From positions 124,001 through 188,000 of the forward strand of contig JFHB01000035.1 in assembly GCA_000729835.1 (NCBI GenBank): a DNA stretch of 64,000 bases. Reading direction: 5' to 3'. This DNA is from Atkinsonella hypoxylon (taxonomy: Eukaryota; Ascomycota; Sordariomycetes; Hypocreales; Clavicipitaceae). The position numbers and the translations under genes were made by a program. The notes under the pieces were generated by a model, which was given only the letters and a program-made list of their open reading frames with translations, searched no databases and was not told where the DNA came from. The first letter of the stretch is position 1. Each line of letters starts with the position of its first letter. Below are positions 33,295 through 44,300 of the stretch, one piece after another.

Positions 33295-35071
33295 TTAGCT
33301 TATGACTGACAATGTTGTCGCAGGATGTACATTGTACATGTTCTTGAAAACTTTGTTTCCTCAGTCATGGCTCTGACGAATACTGTTTAGAAACTCGTCG
33401 ATCGTGACTAGTTCCGGGTGTTGTGGTTATACAAGCGGCAGGTCTCAAGGTTTCATCAGAATCCCCGGACCGTTTTCGAAACGGTCCCACAACGAAGCTG
33501 ACCTACAGATACCATTTCAAGATTGGCATCCTCGAAACGGCCCCGACATTGCTTGCACCCGAGCACGTCTGCGGCATGCTCTCTAGCCCCTTGTCCAGAG
33601 AGAAGAGACGATTTCCATTCCCAGCAGAAAACGACCTCATCGGAGATTTTTTGACCTGCGACTTGACAAGTGATACATTGCTTGCTGCTGTGTCGCTATG
33701 GCTGACAGATCTGCAGACGCCTCGTTTTGCGTAGGCCATGCCTGAGCCACTTCACCGAGCGGAGCCATTTGACTGGCTCGATCTTGGAAATATCGGTCAT
33801 CACTGCAGATCGGTCAGGTCAGATGCATTCTATCGTGAGCACTAACGACGTTGACATCGACCTGACATTTAGTGGACTTGCACGAAAGACTTGTAGCATC
33901 TCATCGGACTTTATTCTCGTTATCTCAAGTACCTGGTGTCATGGACTCACAGCTGCCAGTAGAGCCGCGGGCGGAATCCGCCATGTGTTGCAACGAGCTC
34001 TGATCGATGTATGCTGGAAAGCTGTTAATCACAAGCCCTGGCTCCACGTCTCAATTCGAACATGCAAAACATACCTTGATGAAAGTGGCTTATGACATCT
34101 GCTCCAGGTGAACTTGATGGATGCGGAGTTGCTCCGTCGCTGCGCCAAGATGCAACGAGACCCTGCTATGCTAAATATGTAATGAGACAACTGCTTTGCA
34201 TATTTTTCTCAAACACGTCATCCCAAGACCCGCGGTGAAGCCGCTCAAGAGTGCTAATCTGTCTTGTTTCTGGATGTTCGATAATTAGACATGGGAATGA
34301 AGATGGACTTGGCGTCTTGGCCAGTCCTCGTGGCTGACTGAGATGTGATACTGGGCTTTTCGCCTGTTCCGGCGGTGACGCCAGGCGCGAGAAATTGTCA
34401 TTTTGACCTGGATGTCGAATTGATTTACGATGAGATGGCGCGTCGACAGTGTTGAGCTTGTGACTGCTCACCTACAGAAGATCAATGCAGAATCAAATGT
34501 CGGACTTTTTGCGAGCGGGCTTGCCGAACGTTTATTTTCACCCCGCCGTATCTGTATGATGAGGCGGGGCTAGAAATGAGGTATTGGGTCTATGAGATGC
34601 GTGTGATTTCCTTTTGCTCGTCTCTGCGCTAATGCCGTTTTGGTAGCTTTATGCTTGAGTGTGTTTTCTTCACCGGTCAAACTCTGGGGTTGGGAGCGAG
34701 AACTATCTGACTGTCCGCATGTTCTAAAAGCAGGAATTGTAAGACAGGAGAGATGACATGGCATCCTGCCATAGTAAGTTACCGGCAGGTAATGCGAGTC
34801 CAGAGCTCAAAGAGGCCCTTTGGCGCTGCCTACCTGAGGGTGATATCAATACCTGGTAGTAAGTACCTGTGCTCAACTGACGCGGGTGAACCAGCAGGGC
34901 GGCTCGTCTGATATTACCACACAGCCGGATAACTGAGAATTAGTGCTGAGGATCTGGGGACCATGGGCACCTGGTGGTCGAGGTAGTATTGCGTGCTGCA
35001 GACGGGATGACTCCCCGTATGCAGGTCTGCGTCCATGAGCCTCCATGTGAAGCTAATTGAGCACACGGAGT

Positions 35072-35100
35072 GTACATGTACATGTACATGTACATGGACA
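35072..35100. repeat. Microsatellite (GTACAT)n
   Basis: About four self-complementary GTACAT units, followed by a short ACCT/CCTA repeat. Confidence 0.8.
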
Positions 35101-35382
35101 TACCTACCTACCTAGGTTGGTACATTACAGCTTAATAGCAGGTTCTCCCGCAGACACAGCGACCTACATGTGCTCTCCAACAGCGTTTCATTATCTTGCA
35201 AAAGATAATTTATACGGCGCTAACTATCATACTACCCGAACTGCCATATTCAGTGACTTTGGTTTCTACACTGCGCAAATTCATCGGCCCATGGCATAGT
35301 AACAATGGCTCTCGGTTCGTCATGGACCCGAATTGATCCATGAAGTAGTGATTTGGCACTGTCAGGTCCCTTGCTCCCTTAC

Positions 35383-35709
35383 CTGCTCGAGGAAATGTGT
35401 TTGGCCTGACATTTTCTCGTCCAGGCTGCATCCAAAGTAGCCGGGTCAATGGCCTGGCCTCGAATCGATGATCCATCTGGCAGTGTGCCCGTGATGACAG
35501 TTTGAATGAAGTCACGGGCGTATTGAAGCTACAAGGGGGTGGTTCCAGTCAAAAGCGTGTAGCGAAGAAGGGTAGATCATATAGGCACGTACATCTGGGT
35601 TATGTTCTGTATCAAAACCAGGGAAACCTCGGCTTGGGTCGCCCTCGATGTCAGCGCGAGTAAAGCCTGCCAACATTGATCTCCTCAATCTCGGTTGCGT
35701 CGCAGGCAC
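35383..35709 (-). pseudogene. Coding-like fragment next to the chitinase relic
   Basis: Two exon-like pieces read well when joined over an intron with gtacgt donor and tgtag acceptor. The first has RADIEGDPSRGFPGFDTEH, the second LQYARDFIQTVITGTLPDGS and continues to a gtaagg donor at 35382. I do not recognise the family. It may be the 3' part of the chitinase gene or an independent relic. Confidence 0.3.
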
Positions 35710-35754
35710 CTCCCTTTGGCCTGATGCAAATCATGTTAGCCAAACGTCATGGTT

Positions 35755-36588
35755 TCAGTCGTCAAGGCATGTCATTTTCGCGTCCAAAGCAGAGGTGAGG
35801 ACCCTCAACACCATTTGTAAGCCTGACATTCCCACATCATTGGTCCATTTGATTTTCTCCTCAAAAGTCGCAAGTCTGTCGGTTGTGTTGTATGACATTT
35901 GGAGCGCGTATTCCAACCCTCGTAATATCCTATTACTATTCCGAGGTTTAATACACCATTTGGATTGCACATCGCAATAGAGAGATAGAAGGCGAAGAGG
36001 GGGAAGAGTCTGATAATGTGCAGTCATACCTCGCTTTCTAACGTCGCCAGCCCTGTGCTTCGGGGGAGTTGGATGCACAATGCAGTGGCTTTGGCACTTG
36101 TCATTGCAAAATTCTTCAGTCGTTCCGCAAAAAATCCAAATTCAGAACAGCTAATCGACTGGTTAGAACGGGTTTGTGGAACAAGTCGTGAAATGCCATG
36201 GGTCGGGTCTAATGTTCCAGAAGACTACTAGAACACCACAAGATGAGAAGGGAGGCTTGCGCGGTTAACTCACCAGACATTCAAGGGGACACTTTTTTCC
36301 TGGCTCTTTAGCAAACTTGCCACACTCGGCGTAGGCGTCACAATTTGCCTGACAGCCTTTACCGCAATAGTCGAGACCATAACCGCAATAACCACCAGCA
36401 ACACAACACGCATGGTTTGAACACGGCTTTGCAGCACTACAGCTATAGTCCTCCCTGGTGGACAAGGCATAGGACGAAATTTCCGTAACTGTCTCATCTG
36501 TCGTAAGATCTTGCAGCCTTGTCACATTGATTCCGTTTCTGACATGCTCAGTACCGTATTGCTTTTCTTCCGAGTTTCGTAAGTACAT
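35755..36588 (-). pseudogene. Decayed subgroup-C chitinase (CBM18 + GH18), internally deleted
   Basis: The 5' part encodes a hevein-type chitin-binding domain (CBM18; SCSAAKPCSNHACC, GYCGYGLDYCG) in one frame. Farther on, the second half of a paired cysteine module is recognisable only after accounting for one extra G near 36284 and two extra T bases near 36140, so the frame is broken twice. After a plausible intron ending at 35936, the start of a GH18 barrel is clear (RVIGYYEGWNTRSKCHT). Within 20 codons the sequence jumps, in another frame, to a region resembling the end of the barrel (FEEKIKWTNDVGMSGL). The catalytic centre is therefore missing. Subgroup-C chitinases of fungi are large CBM18/LysM/GH18 proteins, often beside LysM genes; the divergent LysM relic fits that. 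Confidence 0.7.
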
Positions 36589-36983
36589 CGAGCTCTTGGT
36601 CTCCGCGGTGGGTTGCCCAGAAAAGCACCGCTAAAGCACCACTAATATAAAGAAACAGCCGCTAAAGTGATGCATTTATTGTAACAATAGTACTCTATAG
36701 TCTCTCAGAGATGTCTTGGAGTCACAAAAGACTTCAAGTTATGGAGAAAAGGAATAGAGAAAAGGAAAATCATGAATCACTCGCCCTAATCATGCTCACT
36801 ACTTCTTACACAATCAGCCACAACGATGGTCGATTTGCTATTATTTGCATACGACTCATCGTGCTACAAGGATAGGTAAGCTATCTCGACCGGCCAAACT
36901 TGTTGCAAGAAAAGAGAAAAGAGAAAAGAGAAAAGAAAAAAAGAAAAACTCACGTGTCGTGGAGAACTTCCGGGAAATATCGC
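36589..36983. other. Inter-relic spacer with A-rich microsatellite
   Basis: This lies between the two divergent relics. It has an (AAAAGAG)-type run at about 36906-36948 and AT-rich sequence. If the pair was once intact, this held both promoters. Confidence 0.5.
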
Positions 36984-38274
36984 GATCTCGTTCTAGGTGA
37001 ATTGCGTGAGGAGAACAGTAGTGCAGCGAATTATAACTGCAAGGACTGTAGTCTTGGGCCAAGAAAGCTCCAAATCGAGTCCGGAATCTCACAGGATGAA
37101 GCGCTAGAGTAAGAGTTCAAGTCCCTGATCGAGAGCTGTAAGGCAACAGGTTACGATTATACAGTACCTGTGCCGTACTCTTCGACTACTACAACAACTT
37201 CAACCACGGTATATCCAACTGTTGCTTCACCAGAGTCCTGCACGCGGCCTTATATCGTTGCTGGAGGCGATACTTGTGACTCCATCTCGGAGAGTCACAA
37301 CGTGTCCACTTACGCGCTCTTGGATCTGAACAACTTGAGCATATTCTGCATCTTGCCTCCTGTGGGAAAACAGATCTGTCTTCCTACGCCATGTCGGGTC
37401 AAACGACTTAGCAGCAAAGAGAACTACCTGTCTTTGCAGAAGCAATTCGGGGTTACCAGGGCGCAGCTCACCGCGTGGAACGACAATTTCGACTACCAGT
37501 GCATCAACATTAAACGATGGGCCGGATTCTACGTCTGCGTCGGGTAAGAGCATACAGTCTCCCTCAATTGCAGGCGCAAGAGGAGCTCAAGACATGAGAT
37601 CTAACGACGTTGTCACTCCCCAGCGCTCCTGGTTCATCGGACGACCCTTCTCCAACCACAACGATACTTCGCACTGCATCTCCAGCGCCAACAAACGCCG
37701 CGCCCAAGTCAAACCACAAATGTGCTTCCTGGCATACGGTATGCCATTCCTTTGTTTATCCTCCGGGCTAAAGTTGTATTCCCTCTAACATGGAGTTTTG
37801 TCGCCGGTTGTATCCGGAGAATATTGCGCTAAACTGGCCAACGACAACAGTATTACTTTAGACGATCTCATTTTCCTGAATCCAGATCTGGACAAATCTT
37901 GTACTACATTACAGCTGGGATTGTCTTATTGCGTAAAGCCAGTCGGTCCAATCGAAGCGTATCCAGGATATCCGGTTCAAACTCCCTCTACAAGTTTCAC
38001 TCGGCCAACACAATCAATCCCGATTCCAACAGCGACCGTACTGCCTCCCGCGCCGGGAAGCGAAAAGAATTGCCCTCTTTACGCGAAGTACTTTGACGCC
38101 TCTGCTCTCAGAGACATGGTCGGCGACTCTCCCCTTTTTGACGAGATGGATAGTTGCAAATCGGTAGCAAGACATTACAAAGTGGCTATAGAGGACTTTG
38201 TGAAATGGAGCCCGAAGCTTGGCTCAGATTGCGGGGGACTTTGGCTGAACTACTATGTGTGTGTCGGGATTTAA
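36984..38274 (+). pseudogene. Decaying multi-LysM protein gene
   Basis: Coding pieces follow the usual order of fungal LysM proteins. A Cys-containing leader (NYNCKDCSLGP) is followed by a LysM (YIVAGGDTCDSISESHNVS, about 37249-37390), then a weaker LysM ending GFYVCVG. An intron at about 37543-37621 leads to a Pro/Thr linker, another LysM (VVSGEYCAKLANDNSITL...), and a last Cys-rich LysM-like module ending NYYVCVGI. Three defects are visible. An in-frame TAA splits the leader (around 37110). The intron before the third LysM has a gtatgc donor and a ctaac branch site, but where the acceptor should be it reads CCG instead of an AG. No signal peptide exon is found upstream. LysM proteins bind chitin, either as secreted effectors or chitinase partners. 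Confidence 0.65.
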
Positions 38275-38312
38275 TTCCGCAAGGTTCATGAATAGCTTTA
38301 CAAAAGATCAAA

Positions 38313-39083
38313 TTACATATCTATGCGCGCCTTTGCTCCCAATATAACCACTTTACCCATCAGCTCGGAACTGAGCCGCCGCGACTGTGGCCGGGCGTAT
38401 GCCTGGTAGCCTTCCGACAGCTCCTGATGGCATAGCCTATTATAAAGCCCAGGAATAGAATGAAGACCCAAGTACATCCAGCCAGTATATTCGCGTGTGC
38501 AACCCTCCACATCTGGATATTTTCCTCTCCCCTCTCCTCCATCTTCGCACTCCGTGTCGAGCACGACGCACGCTGGCAAAACTCGTGAACCGGCACTTCC
38601 TGCATCGCGCCATTCCTCATATGCTCTAAAACTCTGGAGGCATTTATCATCAACGTACAAACAATATCGAAATCTGGGGTGGATGATCTCAGCATTGTCG
38701 TTGTTGATTCCCCTGCCATCTCGAGCTTCAGAGGGATTTGCCGCCCACAGCATAAATTGCTGGCGAATTTCAGGTTTAGCTGCCCCTTCTAAATCAGCAT
38801 CCTCGATGACTGTGAGTTTCAGGTACTGCATGAGCAGCTCGTCGCTATCGTCCCTCTCCAGAACTTCCTGAATCTGCCGCTTCATTTCGGCCATGTATCG
38901 CTGCCAGCAATCTTCATCAGAATACGTAACACGATACACGGCAAATCCCCAGCCATAGTACTTATCCATCTGCAATTTGGCGAATAAGGCTACCATATGG
39001 CGGTTTTTTTTTTTTTTTTTTTTGACGAGATGCAGATGAACCTCAGGGATAGACTCGAGCGTCGGTGGCTCCCGTTCTGTCAT
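38313..39083 (-). CDS. Conserved fungal hypothetical protein with poly-lysine tract
   Basis: The frame stays open from an ATG at 39194, but MTEREPPTLESIPEVH at 39083 looks like the natural start (256 residues). The conserved part begins MDKYYGWGFAVYRVTY, followed by a helix-rich stretch and PRFRYCLYVDDKCLQSF, a pattern recurring in many uncharacterised ascomycete proteins. The end has a hydrophobic/aromatic segment (YTGWMYLGLHSIPGLYNRL). A T20 tract at 39004-39023 is read as a run of six lysines. It may instead belong to a short intron ending in ggtag, in which case the protein would start near MDKYYGW. No enzyme motif or membrane segment is certain. Confidence 0.65.
   Translation of the reverse strand: MTEREPPTLESIPEVHLHLVKKKKKKNRHMVALFAKLQMDKYYGWGFAVYRVTYSDEDCWQRYMAEMKRQIQEVLERDDSDELLMQYLKLTVIEDADLEGAAKPEIRQQFMLWAANPSEARDGRGINNDNAEIIHPRFRYCLYVDDKCLQSFRAYEEWRDAGSAGSRVLPACVVLDTECEDGGEGRGKYPDVEGCTREYTGWMYLGLHSIPGLYNRLCHQELSEGYQAYARPQSRRLSSELMGKVVILGAKARIDM
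39004..39023. repeat. T20 homopolymer inside an open frame
   Basis: Twenty T residues (A on the coding strand) within the hypothetical gene. Any change that is not a multiple of three would shift the frame. Confidence 0.9.
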
Positions 39084-39194
39084 TTTGAGAATTACTTTTC
39101 GCCGATACTTGATTGGATTGGTAAACAAGAAAGCTAATGGGACTACAGTGAATCTTGGAAGCAGTCGGTGTTTGTGGTGGAAGAGGAAAAGCAT

Positions 39195-40491
39195 AAGGGC
39201 TGAATGCAGGAGAGATCAATTGCTTGCTATCCAACAGGCAAGCAGGCGCTGGGCTCGAGCGGCCAGGATCCTGGCTGGCACCCATAGTTACTGATTATTA
39301 TTATGGGAACCTTCGCACTGTGTCCAAAACTCAACATACTGTATGTAACATTGAAGGACTCGGCGCTGAATCGGTGTCGCCGCAGGGTGGTTTGTCCGTC
39401 ACAGCGCTTGGTCGTCTGTCTAACCAAGCGGACATGAATCATATCTTGACGACAGCGTAGCTCTCATGAAGCATATCGATGGAATTGGAAAGAAAACTGA
39501 ATTACGGTGGAGCACCGTATGCAGACTTATTCACAGGAGCTAATCGTCGGAGAACCGAGATATCATGCATGGAATGGATATCACAGGCATTATGTGGATA
39601 CATCTTGACCAGTGACACAATATTTTGCGAACAGGCTGGTCTGGATGCATCTGATTCATTCAACCTCTCCGTGGGGATGAGTCTACATGTCCCGACTCGC
39701 GGCAGTTATTCTGCTATTAGGCGCCGGTAGCACAGCATAGAACTGCCTAGAGAGGTCGCGGATCTTCCTAATAACAAAAGGCAGTTAGTACCTGACGAGC
39801 AGAATGGGCGGTCGTCCTTACCTCAGTCTGCCGAGTTGAATGTCCATGGATGCGATCTTGAGGCAGTCTGGGGCCAAAGGACAGACAACGGAACGGTACC
39901 TGTGGAGACATTTGGCTCACTGTGCTGTAACTCCGCGTTTAAGGTTGCTAAGTCTTGAACAGACCGATAGTGAGACTGTGAGTCTGTTTCTGTCACCCTC
40001 GGACTGGACCACCAGTCTGTCTGGCAGAAGCCGGGCTAGACCGTCAGTTCAGTCCAAGAAACAGAGATTGGACTGTCAGACTTGTCAGTGCAGTCCGAGG
40101 GACACAAACTGGACCAACAGTCCAAAGACTGTTGGTCTGAACTGCAGTTTGGACTATTAGGAGCGGTGACAGACGCCTACTCCAGGGTCTCTATGGGCAT
40201 TCATGGTCTACGTTCATTGCCCTAGGTCATGAACCATATGTCGAGAGGTGCCTCGGTTTCGACGCAGCTTGCACTCGATAATTTGGGCATCTGACAAGAC
40301 AATGCGCAGGATGCGAGGATGCATTATTTATAGTACAGTCAAGATCGACCACAGCCAAAATCACGAACGCGGCAGGGCCATTCCGGCTTGCCCGAGAAGC
40401 CAAGACCACTAGCACTCTCCTTCCACTGGTTTCCACCATTATGTAAGACCGGTTCTATATGCTCATACGGACTTGATCAGATCTTTAAAGT
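39195..40491. other. Gene-poor region containing a hairpin-rich block
   Basis: No gene is recognised. The block at about 39955-40160 is dense in short inverted repeats (separate entry). Confidence 0.5.
39955..40160. repeat. Hairpin-rich block built from AGTCC/GGACT words
   Basis: At least two perfect stems are present: 40112-40122 with 40127-40137 (11 bp, 4-base loop) and 40050-40057 with 40068-40075 (8 bp). Further ctcggactgg / cagtccgag words are inverted across the block. No coding frame explains the pattern. Confidence 0.7.
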
Positions 40492-41336
40492 CTAATTATG
40501 GCTACCGAGTTGCTGAAGAAATCCGTTACCCTCCATCCCAGCCAGCCCCCCTGGCTTAGACCTTCTTTGAGGAGGGCGCTGCCAGTTCAGAATAGTCTTG
40601 CCCTGTTTCCACAACTCATTTCTCTTCCAATCATATAATTTTTTAAGCTCTTTCACAGTCTTGCCTACGTAGTGGGTTTCCACTTCAGAAAGTGGTGGAT
40701 CGGGAACAGGCGGCCAGTCCAGAAAATCAAGGGCATCTGTGTACACAGTCATTTGTTTCCCGGCTCGTCGCTTCCTGCACCATTCAATGAGTACCTGGCG
40801 AAGTTCAGAGATCGGGTGGTCCAGCAGAACATCTGGATGTTTTACCCAATCTTCTTTTTCAATGATCGAGACGAGACGTCTTGGTTTCCGTGTCTTCCAG
40901 CACGCAGACCATCATTGCGGGTGATTATCTCGTACATTGTGAAAAAGCCGCCCTTAATATCGTTCCGAGCTTCTAAATATCCTGGCCTTCCAATACGTGC
41001 TGAAAAATTGAAGTCAAAAAGCATCAGGAAATCCGTCGCCTCATGTGTAACGAGGTTCCGTGGCGCGACATCCTGATGGGCAACCCTAAGGTTTAGATTC
41101 AACTCTTCAACTGCATTAATAAGCTGGAGAAGCTACCTTAGCTTGAATGGACGAGTTTCATTCTCTTCCGAGGTGCCCCCTGGGATGTATACGGTTGTAA
41201 ACCCAACGAAACGTCCTTCGAGTTTATCGAGGACTATGTTATCAAAAGGGACGATGTTTGGGTGTTTAGGGAGTCGCATCCATAGATTCATCTCATGCCA
41301 TGCAAAGAACAAGTGTTGAAAGAGAAAATAGTATAT
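40492..41336 (-). pseudogene. Broken protein-kinase-like gene (fungal PKL family)
   Basis: Reading on the minus strand, a kinase-like catalytic core is clear. MNLWMRLPKHPNIVPFD is the hinge region. VAHQDVAPRNLV corresponds to the HxDxxxxN catalytic loop and LFDFNFSARIG to the metal-binding segment with DFN in place of DFG. A C-terminal lobe follows (DDHPIS-type helix, then MTVYTDALDFLDWPP). Two lesions break it. An in-frame TAG at 41135-41133 occurs where relatives have Trp. A two-base duplication near 40868-40876 (TCTC) shifts the frame. The N-terminal lobe with the glycine loop is not found. Intact members are widespread, often expanded, in Sordariomycetes; their targets are unknown. Confidence 0.72.
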
Positions 41337-44300
41337 GAAGATAAGCTAGACTCACGTTAGAACTTTACTCCTTTCTTCTATTGCTAGTTGTTGAGAAAAT
41401 TGCTGTTAAAGTTGAACTGTAGGTTAAGCAACTAGGCTTAGTAATGCGTTGCTTATTAACCGAGAGCGTGTATGTGGGTCTTTGACAGACTTTTTGATGT
41501 GGTGCTGTAGTCAAGCATCACAGGTCGCGCTGATTGGACCACTTGCTGACTAAAGCCCCCTTTCACTCTGTCAAAAACCAGACGCATGATTGGAACGAAA
41601 AAGTGTCTCCAATATCTTAGCACAAACTCTAGTAAAGTACTCGTCGAGTAAATCATGTGCTGAGATACTTCTGGCCACTGTTTGAATGGCGGCATGGCTC
41701 AGCTTGGTTGTGGTTGCGAGCGAGCGAAGCCAGGCTACATCTCCGGAGGACCGCCATTTGCATGGTTTCGGGTGAAGATGGACCTCCATTGAATGGGGCC
41801 TGCTCCCGAAAGATAAGTGGGGGCCTGAGACATGCCTCAATAAAAGGATTAGCTCATCTGGAATTTTTATTTCCCTAGCCAATCATAAAGGCCATGCTGA
41901 ATCTATTAGCTGAAAGTCTAACCAGGGTGTTTCTCTTCATTGGGCCTGCCGCCTCACGCCCATCTTGGTCGGTCTGGAGACGTGCCCTCGTCGGCTCCAA
42001 CCATGGTTGGCTGCTGGAGGCGGCGCGAATACGGGCGTGCGGAGCACGGAGTTGACCATCAAGGGAACTGCCAAACACGCGGCCGGCGGAGCGCCAGCAC
42101 TCGATCAGTCAGCCAGGTTGGGTGGGGGCGTGTATTGGGAATGGGGAGGGGGTGTGTGCATATACAAGTAGGTGTGCGCAGACCCTCGTGCGACACTCCG
42201 GTTTTTGGCGAGAGCTTAGGGCGCATGGTAATGATCACCCTCAACGGGGCTCGTAGCAATAATAACATCAGTTATTGTTTTATGCACTTAATTTATACAG
42301 AGCCTTACTACAAGACGTCTTGTCGCCAAGAAACTTCTTGTAGTGTGAGTGGTCAATACCTTGGGGCTCTAACCAAATTTGAGGTGATGCGCTGTGGTAG
42401 GTAGGCATTGATTCTTCTATACCTGGAGCACTGTACGCTTTGCCAGTCTTATTAAGCACCGCAAGCACTGTCAATATCAGTTAAGATGCCCGCTGGCACG
42501 CAAGTGTAGTCTCATGGGCCCCAAATACAAAGAGATAATGCATAGACATGGGCGTGGCTTGCTAGCTGCTGGCCTTCGTCAGTCCTGGAGAAAGAGTTTT
42601 CGACCTGACCCGAACCTTTAGCCCGGCCTCATGGCAAGTTTGTGTCAGCTCCTCCTCTTGTTCTTTCTTTTTCTTTTTGCCCCCTTCTTCACCTCTCTGC
42701 CTTTCCCTCCTTATGCTTATGCTACTGGGCAGTGAGTCTAGCACTCTCACTAGCTTTGCTCCTGTCGAAATCAATTAGTAGGAGGAGTGTTCTAAGTTGG
42801 AGATTGTGATTCTTCTCTTGTACCGAGTTTGACCGCTCCAAATCTGTGGCACAGGGGTTGGGAAGCCATAGTGAGGTATTGTAAGCTGCGAGGTGAGCCT
42901 TGTCCCAGCTTATAGCCTCCCGTCCTCCCCTCCCTCCCGTCCTCCACTATTTTATGTAGAATTACCATAGCTTCCTGCTTGCTGATGAATGGGCAGAGGT
43001 CCATCCTGTCGAGTGGAGGTAGAATCTATATTGACCTTCTTCTTCAGTGCTGGGCTCGTCTGTCAATCATGCTGTGCCAACACCTGGTTTTACGCTAGAA
43101 CACAAGGTGAGGTGACTTACAGAGCATCAGATTCTAGTCTGTGTCACAACGCGTTCGAAAGTGCAAGGTGCCTCTAGGTACCTGTAAGCTCCTAGTATGC
43201 CAGCGTCACCTATTATCGCGCAGCGCACGGCACCCTGAGGCATTGCGGCAATGGGCAGGCTGTCACCCTTTCTCTCGCGGTTGTTTTTACAAACATTGCG
43301 GATCATTCTTTGACCGTGCTTTGCTCCGACAGCTCCACGTACATGTCGTCTTCCATTTAAAAAAAATACCTGGGGCGGGACCGCTTAACCTGGCCACTCA
43401 CCTTAGACCGCCAGGCCTCGGAAGCGTTGGTTTGTTGAGTCTATTGCGTATTAGAGGCAAGGGGGCGACTCGTGGGTACCCAAGTGCTCCGAATTGCAAG
43501 TACGCCGTGCTATTATTCGACCAAGCGAGCTTGCTCTGCACATCAGTTGACCGTTGCATGCTGAATCCCCCCCTGTTTCTTGTCTGATGATTGAGTGTAT
43601 GTCCGTATGTACAACGTACAACGTACGATGTGCAATGTGCGACGTAGAACATATCAGCGGGCCTATTGCTTCCATAGGTACCTGGGAGGCATGTATCCTC
43701 CTGCTGTTCTGTCCTTGACACCATCTCGCACAGGTATAGGCAGAGTAGAGAGCATATAGCAAGGCATCATCGAACAGATATTGTTGAGCGATAGGCGAAC
43801 CCTCGTCAGCCAAGCTTGCCAAGCACCACGAAGCTACCATGCATGGCTTGGCCCTTCCATCTCGCACACCTAACACAGTGTTGGTGTTGGTGCTTAAGCG
43901 CGACGTCGTCCGCCAAGAGATGATATTATGGACGCTTGGCACAGAGCATCTCGACTCCTCGAGGAAGTTTCCCGTCGCAAGTCCCACGTCCCACGTTCCA
44001 CGCTCCCATGTCCCACATACTGGCCCCCCCCCCCCCCCCCCCCTGCCTTCATCCAACAGACGAAAAGGGCAATGTAGCACTAGACACAATATCTAGCAGA
44101 ACGAAGAGGATCGTGTCACGCCGTAATACTCGTCTGCCACCGCAAACTGCAGTTGACAACATATTAGGCAGACTTGAACTAGTGGTCCAGATAATCAGAT
44201 GACTACAACGAGAAAAAGACGAGCATTCATCGGAGACTCCTTGCCAGGTCCTGTCAGGCATTGCCGCGGGTGATCGACCGGTCGTTCCTGCCTGCGGCCT

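Larger units (their letters stand above)
31886..35382. other. Gene-poor region, no intact gene recognised
   Basis: It begins with an A11-G13 tract (31909-31932). An open frame at 32920-33294 (+) encodes 124 residues with several CxxC pairs (CCSCKRC, CGSC, CPSCGG) that could be a zinc-binding fragment, but I recognise no family. Another at 33423-33734 (+) is similarly unassignable. A (GTACAT)n microsatellite lies near 35072-35096. Confidence 0.45.

Noticed and set aside
35072..35100. CRISPR-like or regulatory repeat
   Set aside because: It is a plain (GTACAT)n microsatellite in a eukaryotic genome without spacers.
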